Below, piece by piece: positions 55,619-63,819 of a stretch of 64,000 bases of DNA (position 1 is the stretch's first letter; each line of letters starts with the position of its first letter). The position numbers were made by a program, and so were the translations under genes. Source of the DNA: Halovulum dunhuangense (lineage in GTDB: Bacteria > Pseudomonadota > Alphaproteobacteria > Rhodobacterales > Rhodobacteraceae). The notes beneath the pieces were generated by a model. That model was given only the letters and a program-made list of their open reading frames with translations, was not told the origin of the DNA and did not search any database. The stretch lies in assembly GCF_013093415.1 (NCBI RefSeq), contig NZ_JABFBC010000002.1, forward strand, positions 620,001 through 684,000, written 5' to 3'.

Positions 55619-55825
55619 ATGATCACCGATCAACCGCTGTTCTACGTGGCGCTTTTCGCCTGCCTTGCCGTTCTGGGCGTGCTGCTGGTGGGCGTCGGCG
55701 GCTTCGCCAAGGGGGGCGATTTCAACCGGAAATACGCCAACAAGATCATGCGTCTGCGGCTGCTCCTGCAGTTCATCGCGGTGATCCTGATCGTTGCCGT
55801 GGTCTATTTCGGAGGGGACCGCTGA
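55619..55825 (+). CDS. Twin transmembrane helix small protein (HIG1-like)
   Basis: 68 residues with two helices (about 7-28 and 46-64) joined by the charged loop GGDFNRKYANKIMRLRL, typical of the HIG1/twin-transmembrane family linked to respiratory complexes in mitochondria and alphaproteobacteria. ATG 55619 has GAGAGGG upstream. Its stop overlaps the start of the cobalamin adenosyltransferase gene by one base. Confidence 0.85.
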   Translation: MITDQPLFYVALFACLAVLGVLLVGVGGFAKGGDFNRKYANKIMRLRLLLQFIAVILIVAVVYFGGDR

Positions 55826-56397
55826 TGGTCGTGCTGAACCGCATCTACACCCGCACCGGCGATGCCGGGGAAACCGCGCTCGGCAATGGAAGCCGGGTCG
55901 CGAAGCACTCGCCGCGCGTGGCCGCCTACGGCACCGTGGACGAGGCGAACGCGACCGTGGGCATGGCAAGGCTGCATGCAGATGCCGACATGGACGCGGC
56001 GCTGATGCGGATCCAGAACGATCTGTTCGATCTGGGCGCGGATCTGTGTACCCCCGACATGGAAAAGGACGCCGAGCGGGAATACCCGCCCCTGCGCGTC
56101 GTTCCCTCGCAGGTGGACCGGCTGGAGGCCGAGATCGACGCGATGAACGCGCGGCTTCAGCCGCTGCGCAGCTTCATCCTGCCCGGGGGCAGCCCGCTGT
56201 CGGCGCATCTGCACCTGTGCCGCACCGTCAGCCGCCGGGCCGAACGCCATGTGGTCGAGCTGGCCACCACCGAAAGCGTTAACGAATCCGCGCTGCGCTA
56301 CCTGAACCGGCTGTCCGACTGGTTCTTCGTCGCGAGCCGGATCGCGAATGACGAGGGGCGCGCGGACGTGCTCTGGGTGCCGGGCAAGAACCGCTGA
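55825..56397 (+). CDS. PduO-type cob(I)alamin adenosyltransferase
   Basis: Makes adenosylcobalamin from cob(I)alamin and ATP, 190 residues. The ATP-binding N-terminus IYTRTGDAGETALGNGSRVAKHSPRVAAYGTVDEANA and the C-terminal RRAERHVVELATTESVNESALRYLNRLSDWFFVASRIAN match the PduO five-helix bundle, including the RxxE and R..R motifs. Coupled to the small membrane protein gene before it; etfBA follows after 147 bases. Confidence 0.93.
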   Translation: MVVLNRIYTRTGDAGETALGNGSRVAKHSPRVAAYGTVDEANATVGMARLHADADMDAALMRIQNDLFDLGADLCTPDMEKDAEREYPPLRVVPSQVDRLEAEIDAMNARLQPLRSFILPGGSPLSAHLHLCRTVSRRAERHVVELATTESVNESALRYLNRLSDWFFVASRIANDEGRADVLWVPGKNR

Positions 56398-56483
56398 TCG
56401 TGGCGACCCTCGGGGGCGGGCTGCCGCTGCTTATGGACGAGGGCGTCCCATCGCGCTAGGACGTTGGCGAGACTGCGGAGACC

Positions 56484-56501
56484 CGGGGCCGTCAGGCCCC
56501 G
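56484..56501 (+). terminator. Hairpin in the pduO-etfB gap
   Basis: CGGGGCC-GTCA-GGCCCCG, a 7-bp stem 87 bases after the adenosyltransferase stop. Without a T-run it might be a leader hairpin of etfB or a weak terminator; the 147-base gap shows no other element I can name. Confidence 0.3.
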
Positions 56502-56544
56502 CGGAAGGCCCTCTCCGCGACGCACAGCCAAGGGAGAAACGCGC

Positions 56545-57303
56545 ATGAAGGTGCTGGTGCCAGTCAAACGCGTGATCGACTACAACGTGAAGGTCCGCGT
56601 CAAGGCGGACGGCTCGGGGGTCGATCTGAACAACGTGAAGATGTCGATGAACCCCTTCGACGAGATCGCCGTCGAAGAGGCGATCCGCCTCAAGGAAAAG
56701 GGCGCGGTGTCCGAGATCGTGGCGGTGTCCATCGGCGTGAAGCAGGCCCAGGAAACCCTGCGCACGGCACTGGCCATGGGGGCTGATCGCGCAATCCTCG
56801 TGATCGCGTCCGAGGACGTGCACCAGGACATCGAGCCGCTGGCCGTCGCCAAGATCCTGAAGGGCATCATCGCAGAGGAACAGCCGGGGCTGGTCCTGTG
56901 CGGCAAGCAGGCCATCGACAACGACATGAACGCGACCGGGCAGATGCTGTCGGCACTGCTGGGCTGGTCGCAGGCGACCTTTGCCTCCAGGGTCGAGATC
57001 GACGGCGACGCGGCCCTCGTCACGCGCGAGGTGGATGGTGGCTTGCAGACCATCAAGGTCACGATGCCCGCGATCGTGACGGTCGACCTGCGCCTGAACG
57101 AACCGCGCTACGCGAGCCTTCCGAACATCATGAAGGCGAAGAAGAAGCCGCTAGATGAAAAGACGCCCGCCGATTACGGCGTCGACATCGCGCCGCGGTT
57201 GACCGTGGTCTCGACGAAGGAACCGGCCGAACGCTCCGCGGGGGTGAAGGTGGCTTCGGTCGAGGAACTGGTGTCGAAACTCAAGGAAGCGGGGGCGATC
57301 TGA
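56545..57303 (+). CDS. etfB: Electron transfer flavoprotein subunit beta
   Basis: Half of the ETF dimer that carries electrons from acyl-CoA dehydrogenases to the ubiquinone pool. The 252 residues begin [20 protein letters not shown] and contain the AMP-binding [22 protein letters not shown] and the conserved [19 protein letters not shown] recognition loop. ATG 56545 has AGGGAGA upstream. Its stop overlaps the etfA start by one base. Confidence 0.96.
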   Translation: MKVLVPVKRVIDYNVKVRVKADGSGVDLNNVKMSMNPFDEIAVEEAIRLKEKGAVSEIVAVSIGVKQAQETLRTALAMGADRAILVIASEDVHQDIEPLAVAKILKGIIAEEQPGLVLCGKQAIDNDMNATGQMLSALLGWSQATFASRVEIDGDAALVTREVDGGLQTIKVTMPAIVTVDLRLNEPRYASLPNIMKAKKKPLDEKTPADYGVDIAPRLTVVSTKEPAERSAGVKVASVEELVSKLKEAGAI

Positions 57304-58232
57304 TGGCTGTTCTTCTTCTCGCCGAAGTGGTCGAAGGCAAGCTGGCGACCGACGCCGTCTCCAAGGCGCTGACCGCCGTGAAGGGGTTGGGCGATGTGCA
57401 CATCCTGGTTGCCGGCGAAGGCGGCGACGCCGCCGCGGCCGAGGCGGCCACGCTTCAGGGTGTGGCCAAGGTGCTGTTCGCGGGCGATCACGCCTACTGC
57501 CATGGCATGGCCGAGCCCACCGCCGCGCTGATCGCGGATATCGCGGGCGATTACGAGCATATCGCCGCCGCCTCGACCGCGTTCTCGAAAAGCGTGCTGC
57601 CCCGGGTGGCGGCGCTGCTCGACGTGATGGTGATCTCGGAGGTGGTGAAGGTCCACGACGCGGCGACCTTCGATCGCCCGATCTATGCCGGCAACGCGAT
57701 CCAGACCGTGAAATCGGGGGACGCGAAGAAGGTGATGACGATCCGCACCTCTACCTTCGAGGCAGCGCCGGCAGGTGGCTCTGCCCCGGTCGAGCCTGTC
57801 TCTGCCACTGCACGGACCGGCCTGTCGGAATGGGTCGAGGACATGGTGGCGGCAAGCGATCGCCCCGACCTGACCAGCGCGAAGATCGTGGTTTCCGGCG
57901 GACGCGGCGTCGGCTCGGAAGAGAATTTCGCCCTGATCGAGCAGCTGGCCGACGCGCTGGGCGCGGCCGTCGGCGCCAGCCGCGCGGCGGTCGATTCGGG
58001 CTACGCGCCGAACGACTGGCAGGTGGGTCAGACCGGCAAGGTGGTGGCGCCCGAGTTGTACATCGCGGTCGGCATTTCCGGTGCGATCCAGCACCTGGCC
58101 GGCATGAAGGACTCGAAGGTCATCGTCGCGATCAACAAGGACGAAGAGGCGCCGATCTTCCAGGTTGCCGATTACGGCCTGGTCGCCGACCTGTTCGAGG
58201 CGCTGCCCGCGCTCAAGAAGGCGCTCGGCTGA
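57303..58232 (+). CDS. etfA: Electron transfer flavoprotein subunit alpha
   Basis: FAD-binding ETF subunit, 309 residues. The C-terminal FAD domain has [39 protein letters not shown] and the key loop [38 protein letters not shown]. It is coupled to etfB through a TGATG overlap and followed by a strong terminator. Confidence 0.97.
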   Translation: MAVLLLAEVVEGKLATDAVSKALTAVKGLGDVHILVAGEGGDAAAAEAATLQGVAKVLFAGDHAYCHGMAEPTAALIADIAGDYEHIAAASTAFSKSVLPRVAALLDVMVISEVVKVHDAATFDRPIYAGNAIQTVKSGDAKKVMTIRTSTFEAAPAGGSAPVEPVSATARTGLSEWVEDMVAASDRPDLTSAKIVVSGGRGVGSEENFALIEQLADALGAAVGASRAAVDSGYAPNDWQVGQTGKVVAPELYIAVGISGAIQHLAGMKDSKVIVAINKDEEAPIFQVADYGLVADLFEALPALKKALG

Positions 58233-58262
58233 CAACCCGGCCTTAACCGGACCGGCGTCAGG

Positions 58263-58293
58263 ATCCCCGCAGATCGACTTCTGCGGGGATTTT
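58263..58293 (+). terminator. Rho-independent terminator of etfBA
   Basis: Perfect 11-bp stem ATCCCCGCAGA / TCTGCGGGGAT with a 6-base loop and a following TTTT (partly in the stem). It starts 31 bases after the etfA stop and ends only 14 bases before the next open frame. Confidence 0.85.
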
Positions 58294-58307
58294 CGTTGGG
58301 CCCGACC

Positions 58308-59135
58308 ATGTGCCTTCTGCGCGCCGAGCGCTGCACCTCGCCGGAGCGGGGGTTGCTGCGCTTCCTGCGGCCGCATTTCGGGCGCCGGCTGGCCTGCGCG
58401 CTGGACGTGCGGCACCGCCGCGACGCCCCTGAAGCCACGCCCGTCCTCGAACTGAGCGATGCCGCCGCCGCCGCCGAGGGGCTGTACCTCCATCCCCGCT
58501 GGCCATGGCGCTGCGGGGATTACGCGCTGATCCTTGCGCGGCGACGCTGGCCGCGGGTCGCGCATTTCTGGCTGGTGGAGCCGGATGTGCATTTCGGCTT
58601 CGCCACGGCGCGGGAGGCGTTCGCCCTGCTCGATGAAAGCGATGCCGACCTTGTCGCGCACCGCTTCGGCCCCGCGGGCCGGGACTGGCGCTGGCACGCG
58701 TCGATGGCCCCGCATGCGAAGACGGTTCATGCCTGTTTCTTCCCCCTGGTGCGCGTGTCCGCGCGGTTGATCGACGCGGTAGCCGCCCGCAGGCGCGCCA
58801 TGGCGCGGCTGGGGCCGGACCCGGATCTGTGGCCGAACGACGAGGCGGTCGTCGCGACCGCCGCAGGCGAGGCAGGCTGGAAGGTGGACGGGCTGGCCGC
58901 GCGTCTCGGCCCGGATGCTGTCGCGCTGAGTTTCGTCTGGCGGGGTGAACGGGTGCACCGGCTTTCGCGCCTGCAGGCGCAACCCCCCGACGGGCGGCTC
59001 TACCACCCGGCCTATGGGGATGCGGAATACTTCCGCCACATTCACGCACTTCTGCGCGAACAGGAAGTGCCCGCCAGCGCGACACCGCCCACCGCGGCAA
59101 CGCCGGACATTGTGATGCCCCGCCGATTGGCCTAA
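58308..59135 (+). CDS. Unknown protein, possibly glycosyltransferase-like
   Basis: 275-residue soluble protein. HFWLVEPDVHF (about 99-109) looks like a DXH/DXD-type sugar-nucleotide site of a GT-A fold, and NDEAVVATAAGEAGW (about 183-197) resembles the acceptor loop of such enzymes, but I cannot assign a family. The frame starts right after the etfBA terminator, so ATG 58308 has no ribosome-binding site and its promoter is not visible; a later start, or expression by read-through, must be considered. It precedes hbd on the same strand with a 36-base gap. Confidence 0.55.
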   Translation: MCLLRAERCTSPERGLLRFLRPHFGRRLACALDVRHRRDAPEATPVLELSDAAAAAEGLYLHPRWPWRCGDYALILARRRWPRVAHFWLVEPDVHFGFATAREAFALLDESDADLVAHRFGPAGRDWRWHASMAPHAKTVHACFFPLVRVSARLIDAVAARRRAMARLGPDPDLWPNDEAVVATAAGEAGWKVDGLAARLGPDAVALSFVWRGERVHRLSRLQAQPPDGRLYHPAYGDAEYFRHIHALLREQEVPASATPPTAATPDIVMPRRLA

Positions 59136-59171
59136 TGCTCATCCTCGATGAACGAACGGGGAGTTTGGGCC

Positions 59172-60047
59172 GTGGAAATCAGGACAGTTGGCGTGATCGG
59201 CGCAGGCCAGATGGGCAACGGGATCGCCCATGTCTTCGCCACTTCCGGCTATGACGTGCGGCTGAACGACATTTCGCAGGACACGCTGGACCGCGCGATG
59301 GCGCTGATCGAGGGCAATCTGGACCGCCAGGTTTCCAAGGGCAGGCTGACCGCCGAGGAAAAGGCCGCCGCCCTGTCGCGGATCCGCGCCACGACCGACA
59401 TCGCGCAGATCGGCGCCACCGATCTGGTGATCGAGGCGGCGACCGAGAACGAGAAGCTCAAGCACGAGATCTTTCGCAGCCTCGCGCCGCATCTGGCGCC
59501 GAAGACGATCCTGACCTCGAACACCTCGTCCATCTCGATCACGCGGCTGGCCGCGGCTACCGACCGGCCCGAGCGGTTCATGGGTTTCCATTTCATGAAC
59601 CCGGTGCCGGTGATGCAACTCGTGGAACTGATCCGCGGCATCGCCACCAGCGAAGAGACGTTCCGGACCCTCGAGGGCGTGGTGGAGCGGCTGGGCAAGA
59701 CCGCCGCCAGCGCCGAGGATTTCCCCGCCTTCATCGTCAACCGCATCCTGATCCCGATGATCAACGAGGCGATCTACACGCTTTACGAGGGCGTCGGCTC
59801 GGTGCAGTCGATCGACACGTCGCTCAAGCTGGGCGCGAACCACCCGATGGGGCCGTTCGAACTGGCGGATTTCATCGGGCTCGACACCTGCCTCGCGATC
59901 ATGAACGTCCTGCATGACGGGCTGGCGGATACCAAGTACCGCCCGTGCCCCCTGCTGGTAAAATATGTCGAGGCGGGCTGGCTGGGCCGCAAGACACAGC
60001 GCGGTTTCTACGATTATCGCGGAGAGACGCCGGTGCCGACGCGCTGA
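59172..60047 (+). CDS. hbd: 3-hydroxybutyryl-CoA dehydrogenase
   Basis: Oxidises or forms (S)-3-hydroxybutyryl-CoA in fatty acid and PHB-related metabolism. The 291 residues match the normal family length: NAD-binding VGVIGAGQMGNGIAHVFA at the start, HFMNPVPVMQLVELIRG, and FIVNRILIPMINEAIYTLYEGVGSVQSIDTSLKLGANHPMGP toward the end. The start is GTG 59172 (GGGGAG eight bases upstream), which restores the conserved MEIRTVGVIGAGQ opening; an ATG at 59148 would add eight residues. Convergent with ptsH. Confidence 0.94.
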   Translation: MEIRTVGVIGAGQMGNGIAHVFATSGYDVRLNDISQDTLDRAMALIEGNLDRQVSKGRLTAEEKAAALSRIRATTDIAQIGATDLVIEAATENEKLKHEIFRSLAPHLAPKTILTSNTSSISITRLAAATDRPERFMGFHFMNPVPVMQLVELIRGIATSEETFRTLEGVVERLGKTAASAEDFPAFIVNRILIPMINEAIYTLYEGVGSVQSIDTSLKLGANHPMGPFELADFIGLDTCLAIMNVLHDGLADTKYRPCPLLVKYVEAGWLGRKTQRGFYDYRGETPVPTR

Positions 60048-60056
60048 GGGCCGCCC

Positions 60057-60323
60057 TCAGCGCCCCTCGCCGAACTTGTTCTCGACCAGCGCGCGAAGTG
60101 CGGCGGCCAGTTCAGCGGCTTGCGCGCCCGATGTCTCGACCCGGATCGAGGTGCCGTTTGCGGCGGCCAGCATCAACAGGCCCATGATCGAATCGCCCGA
60201 AACGGTCATCCCGTCGCGGCTGACCGCAGCCTTGGCGTCATGGGCTTCGACGATTTCGACGAATTTGGCGGATGCGCGGGCATGAAGGCCGCGCTCGTTC
60301 GTGATGTCCAAGTCCATCTGCAT
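60057..60323 (-). CDS. ptsH: HPr phosphocarrier protein
   Basis: 88-residue HPr with the phosphorylation histidine in RGLHARASAKF (H14) and the regulatory serine motif GDSIMGLLML (S45), the site used by HprK. Alphaproteobacteria use this HPr mostly for regulation rather than sugar uptake. ATG 60323 shares a base with the stop of the EIIA gene, so they are coupled. Last gene of the block running chvI-chvG-hprK-rapZ-EIIA-HPr. Confidence 0.94.
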   Translation of the reverse strand: MQMDLDITNERGLHARASAKFVEIVEAHDAKAAVSRDGMTVSGDSIMGLLMLAAANGTSIRVETSGAQAAELAAALRALVENKFGEGR

Positions 60324-60736
60324 CAGGCGGAAAGCGCTCCGTTTCCGATCCGGATGCCGTCTGCACAGTTGATATACTTGCGCCCGGCGTCGAGGGCGCA
60401 AGCGACAGCCAGGTCCAGCGACTTGTTCCGCGCCTTGGCCAGCTTGATCAGCATGGGCAGGTTGACGCCGTAAAGCACCTTGCGTCGCGGTGCCGTGCAG
60501 GCAGCAACGGCCAGGTTCGACGGCGTGCCGCCGAACATGTCCGTGACCACCGCCACGCCGGACCCGTCATCCACCGCCACGATCGCGGCGTTGATCTCGG
60601 CCTGCTTCTCGGTCCGGTTGTCGTCGGGTCCGATACTGACCGCCTGGACCCCCGGGCGCTTGCCTACCACATGCTCCATGGCTGCCAGGTATTCCCTGGC
60701 CAGTCCGCCATGCGCGACGATCACGATACCTATCAC
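60323..60736 (-). CDS. PTS system EIIA component, mannose family
   Basis: 137 residues, mannose-type EIIA fold with the phospho-histidine H9 in VIVAHGGLA and the following loop VTDMFGGTPSNLA. No EIIB, EIIC or EIID gene accompanies it, so it is a regulatory phosphate acceptor of the kind placed beside HPr and HprK in many Alphaproteobacteria. Overlaps rapZ by four bases (ATGA) and HPr by one base. Confidence 0.92.
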   Translation of the reverse strand: MIGIVIVAHGGLAREYLAAMEHVVGKRPGVQAVSIGPDDNRTEKQAEINAAIVAVDDGSGVAVVTDMFGGTPSNLAVAACTAPRRKVLYGVNLPMLIKLAKARNKSLDLAVACALDAGRKYINCADGIRIGNGALSA

Positions 60737-61650
60737 GTTTTCACCACACCCTCGAGCACACCCTCCCGCGGTGCCCGCTCAAGTTCCCTGTGCCGACTAG
60801 ACACCCGCCAACCGGCCTTCGCAAGCGCAATCGCCACTTCTTGTGCAATGCACACCGATCTGTGCCTGCCCCCCGTGCAACCGAAAGCAAGCGTGAAATA
60901 CGACTTCCCTTCCGCCTTGTAGGCAGGCAGGAGCAGCGTCACCATGTCGATGACCTTTTCCATGAAGGGCGCGTAAAGCGCGTCGCCAGCGACATAGGAG
61001 GCGACCTCGGCATCCTGTCCGGTGAAGGGGCGCAGCCGCGCGACCCAGTGCGGGTTGCGCAGGAAGCGGCAGTCGAGAACCATGTCGGCGCTGCGCGGGG
61101 TGCCGCGCTTGTAGGAAAACGACTGGACCACCACCACCATGTCCCCGCCGTCGCCACGGGCAAACCAGCGCCCCATCTCGGCGCGCAGGTCATGCGGGGT
61201 CATCTCGGTGGTGTCGATCAGCACATCGGCCTGCGGCAATACGGGCAAGAGCAACGTTCGCTCGCGCTCGATCCCCGAGAGCGGCGGTTCCTGCGGCGCC
61301 AGCGGATGCCGGCGGCGCGTCTCGGAAAAGCGCCTGAGAAGCGTATCGGTGTCGCAGTCGATGAAAACCAGCGACGCCTCGAAGCCGGGCATCGCGTTCA
61401 GCCCGTCGATGGCCGCAAGCAGCCCATCGGCGCTGAAATCGCGGGTCCGGGGGTCGATTCCGACGGCCACGGGATGGTCATGGGCGCCGCCCGCGAACAG
61501 GCGTTCGAGCAGCGACAACGGCAGGTTGTCTATCGCCTCAAAGCCCAGATCCTCGAGAGCGGCGATCGCGGTAGAGCGACCGGCACCCGAGGGGCCCGTG
61601 ACGATGGCCACCTGCTGCAACGGCGCGGTCGTATCTTCGGTCCTGTGCAT
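60733..61650 (-). CDS. rapZ: RNase adapter protein RapZ (YvcJ family)
   Basis: P-loop nucleotide- and RNA-binding protein of 305 residues, which in E. coli guides RNase E to GlmZ RNA. The Walker A reads GPSGAGRST (19-27), with Arg where Lys is usual, and the C-terminal LAFGCTGGRHRSV is the RapZ signature. It overlaps the EIIA gene by four bases and follows hprK after 30 bases, as in many Alphaproteobacteria. Confidence 0.92.
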   Translation of the reverse strand: MHRTEDTTAPLQQVAIVTGPSGAGRSTAIAALEDLGFEAIDNLPLSLLERLFAGGAHDHPVAVGIDPRTRDFSADGLLAAIDGLNAMPGFEASLVFIDCDTDTLLRRFSETRRRHPLAPQEPPLSGIERERTLLLPVLPQADVLIDTTEMTPHDLRAEMGRWFARGDGGDMVVVVQSFSYKRGTPRSADMVLDCRFLRNPHWVARLRPFTGQDAEVASYVAGDALYAPFMEKVIDMVTLLLPAYKAEGKSYFTLAFGCTGGRHRSVCIAQEVAIALAKAGWRVSSRHRELERAPREGVLEGVVKT

Positions 61651-61680
61651 CGGGCGGACCCTCCGGGTCCAAACGAGGGC

Positions 61681-62127
61681 TCAACCCTCCGGATCGACGA
61701 AAAGCGGGTCGAGACCGTCTCGCAGGCATACGACCAGCATATCGGCCAGATTTGGCCTTTCCCGCCCCGCAATCAATGGAAGTTCGATCCGATTGATGAA
61801 TGTTTTTTGAAGACGCGGCATGCGCGACACCTCGGCCCGGCTCAGATCGGCCACCAGCCCCACCCACGCGGCGGGGGCATGGTGGACCCGCACCAGCCCG
61901 ATCCCGCGCATCTCGATCATGCCCGCGATGCGTTCGGGCGCCTCGGCCCGAAGCTTCGAGCCATGCGCCGACAGCAGCACCTGGTCGTCGGCCACCAGCG
62001 TCGCACCCAGCGCCATCATGCGAAGCGCCACGGTGGATTTGCCGCTGCCCGACGGTCCGGTCAGCAACACCGCCCGGTCGTCCAGCGCGACACAGGTCGC
62101 GTGCAGAAGCGCCGGCCCATCGCTCAA
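61681..62127 (-). CDS. hprK: Short HPr kinase/phosphorylase
   Basis: 148 residues, the alphaproteobacterial short form that lacks the N-terminal domain of the Bacillus enzyme and retains the catalytic core: Walker A GPSGSGKST (24-32), the DDQVLL stretch, and the HprK signature GIGLVRV with the following loop. It is expected to phosphorylate HPr on Ser45. Its start overlaps the chvG stop by four bases (ATGA), so it is translationally coupled to the sensor kinase gene. Confidence 0.92.
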   Translation of the reverse strand: MSDGPALLHATCVALDDRAVLLTGPSGSGKSTVALRMMALGATLVADDQVLLSAHGSKLRAEAPERIAGMIEMRGIGLVRVHHAPAAWVGLVADLSRAEVSRMPRLQKTFINRIELPLIAGRERPNLADMLVVCLRDGLDPLFVDPEG

Positions 62128-63794
62128 ACGGGCAGTTCCACGACGAAGCGCGCGCCTTGCGATGGCCCCTCGCGTCCTGCGCCGGCGGGGCGGATGTTCT
62201 CGGCCCAGATCTCGCCGCCATGCGCCTCGACGATCTGGCGCGAGATCGCGAGGCCCAGCCCGGAGTGGTTGCCGAAATCCTCGGCATCGGGGCGCTGGGA
62301 ATAGAAACGCTCGAACACGTCGGAAAGGTTCTCGTCGGGGATGCCCGGGCCTTGATCCTCGACGATCACCCGCACGCGATGCCGGCCAAGCTCCTCGGTA
62401 CGGATCGTGATGGTGTCGCCGTCTTCGGAGAAGCTGACCGCATTGGTGATGAGGTTCACGAAAACCTGCGCAAGCCGCCCCTCGAGCCCGGTGATGACCA
62501 GTGGCTGGGCATGGAAACTGCTGGCAAGGCGCACGCCCCGTCTTGCTGCCAGTTCCTCGTTGAAGGCGATCAGGTTCGACAGAAGCTGCGCAAGGTCGAA
62601 GGGCTCCATCCGGTCGCGGACCAGTTCGCTGTCCAGCCGCGAGGCGTTGGAGATGTCGGTCACCAGCCGGTCGAGCCGGTCCACGTCCTGCTTGATGATG
62701 CCGAGAAGCCGATCCCGATCCGCGTCAGTGCGGGCGTAGGGCATCGTCTCCACCGCCGAGCGAAGCGACGTGAGCGGGTTCTTGATCTCGTGCGCGACAT
62801 CGGCCGCGAAACTCTCGTTCGCCTCGATCCTGTCGTAGAGCGCCGCCGTCATCAGCCGCATGGCACTCGACAGATAGCCGATCTCGTCGGGGCGGTTGCT
62901 CATGTCGGGAATGTTGATGCGCTCTGGGTTCACCTGCCGCGCGTTGCGCGTGCCCCCCTTGTGTGCCGCCTCGGAAAGATCGCGCAACGGGCGCACGATC
63001 GTGTTGGCCAGCAGCAGCGACAGAAAGATCGAGGTGATCGTCGCCAGCGCAAAGACCTGGAGGATCTTCTCGCGCTCCGCCCGCACGAAGCTGTCCACGT
63101 CCCCCGGGCGCGTGCTGACAAGGATCGCGCCATAGACCGGGCCGCCGTTCTCTTCCATGACGGGCATCACGATCGACACGACCTGCGCGCCGGCCGGGGT
63201 GGCGGCCAGCAATCTTTCGACCGAACGCCCGGAAAGACTGCGTTCGACGACGTCCTGCGCCGTTTCGGGCGACAACCCCGTCGCACCACCGGCCCCGCTC
63301 GCGGCGAAGAGCCGCGACAACCGCTCCCACACGTCGTTCATGATGGCGACATAGGCGCTTTGCTGTCCACCGGTAGGCGCCGGCACGGCGCCTTCGCCGG
63401 CGTCGGGGTCCACGACGGCGATGCTCTGGCCGCTGGTGTCGTACAGCACTACCCGCAAACCGCCGGTCCGCTCTGCATTGCGAAGGGTGTCGATGGCGCT
63501 TGACCGATCGCCTTCGGCCAGCTCATGCGCGACAAGATGCGCGATCAGCCGCGCGTCGCTTTCCAGCGCCTTGGTGCGCAGGTCGACCAGCCCGCCCTGG
63601 AACTGGTTGAGATACAGAACACCCGTCAGCAGGACGCCAAGGGCGACAAGGTTGAAGGTGATGATCTTTCGCGACAGCGGCGAACGCCGACCGAAGCGCG
63701 CACGCCAGTCGAGCAGCCCTGCCCGATCCGACTTGCTGTCACGCTCGTCGAAATTCGGGTGGCTCAGGAGAACGCGATATCGCGGCTTTTCCAT
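62124..63794 (-). CDS. chvG: Sensor histidine kinase ChvG
   Basis: Two-component sensor of 556 residues with a cytoplasmic N-terminus (MEKPRYRVLL), two transmembrane helices (about 45-65 and 240-265) around a periplasmic sensor domain, a HAMP linker, the HisKA motif with phospho-histidine H335 (VAHEIKNPLTSLRSAVETM) and an ATP-binding domain (LAQVFVNLITNAVSF, DQGPGIPDE, HSGLGLAISRQIVEAHGG). ChvG/ExoS responds to acid, envelope stress and cell-surface changes in rhizobia and Brucella. Upstream is chvI, downstream hprK. Confidence 0.93.
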   Translation of the reverse strand: MEKPRYRVLLSHPNFDERDSKSDRAGLLDWRARFGRRSPLSRKIITFNLVALGVLLTGVLYLNQFQGGLVDLRTKALESDARLIAHLVAHELAEGDRSSAIDTLRNAERTGGLRVVLYDTSGQSIAVVDPDAGEGAVPAPTGGQQSAYVAIMNDVWERLSRLFAASGAGGATGLSPETAQDVVERSLSGRSVERLLAATPAGAQVVSIVMPVMEENGGPVYGAILVSTRPGDVDSFVRAEREKILQVFALATITSIFLSLLLANTIVRPLRDLSEAAHKGGTRNARQVNPERINIPDMSNRPDEIGYLSSAMRLMTAALYDRIEANESFAADVAHEIKNPLTSLRSAVETMPYARTDADRDRLLGIIKQDVDRLDRLVTDISNASRLDSELVRDRMEPFDLAQLLSNLIAFNEELAARRGVRLASSFHAQPLVITGLEGRLAQVFVNLITNAVSFSEDGDTITIRTEELGRHRVRVIVEDQGPGIPDENLSDVFERFYSQRPDAEDFGNHSGLGLAISRQIVEAHGGEIWAENIRPAGAGREGPSQGARFVVELPV

Positions 63795-63819
63795 GGTCCC
63801 GCCGCCCAGGGGTCCAGCT

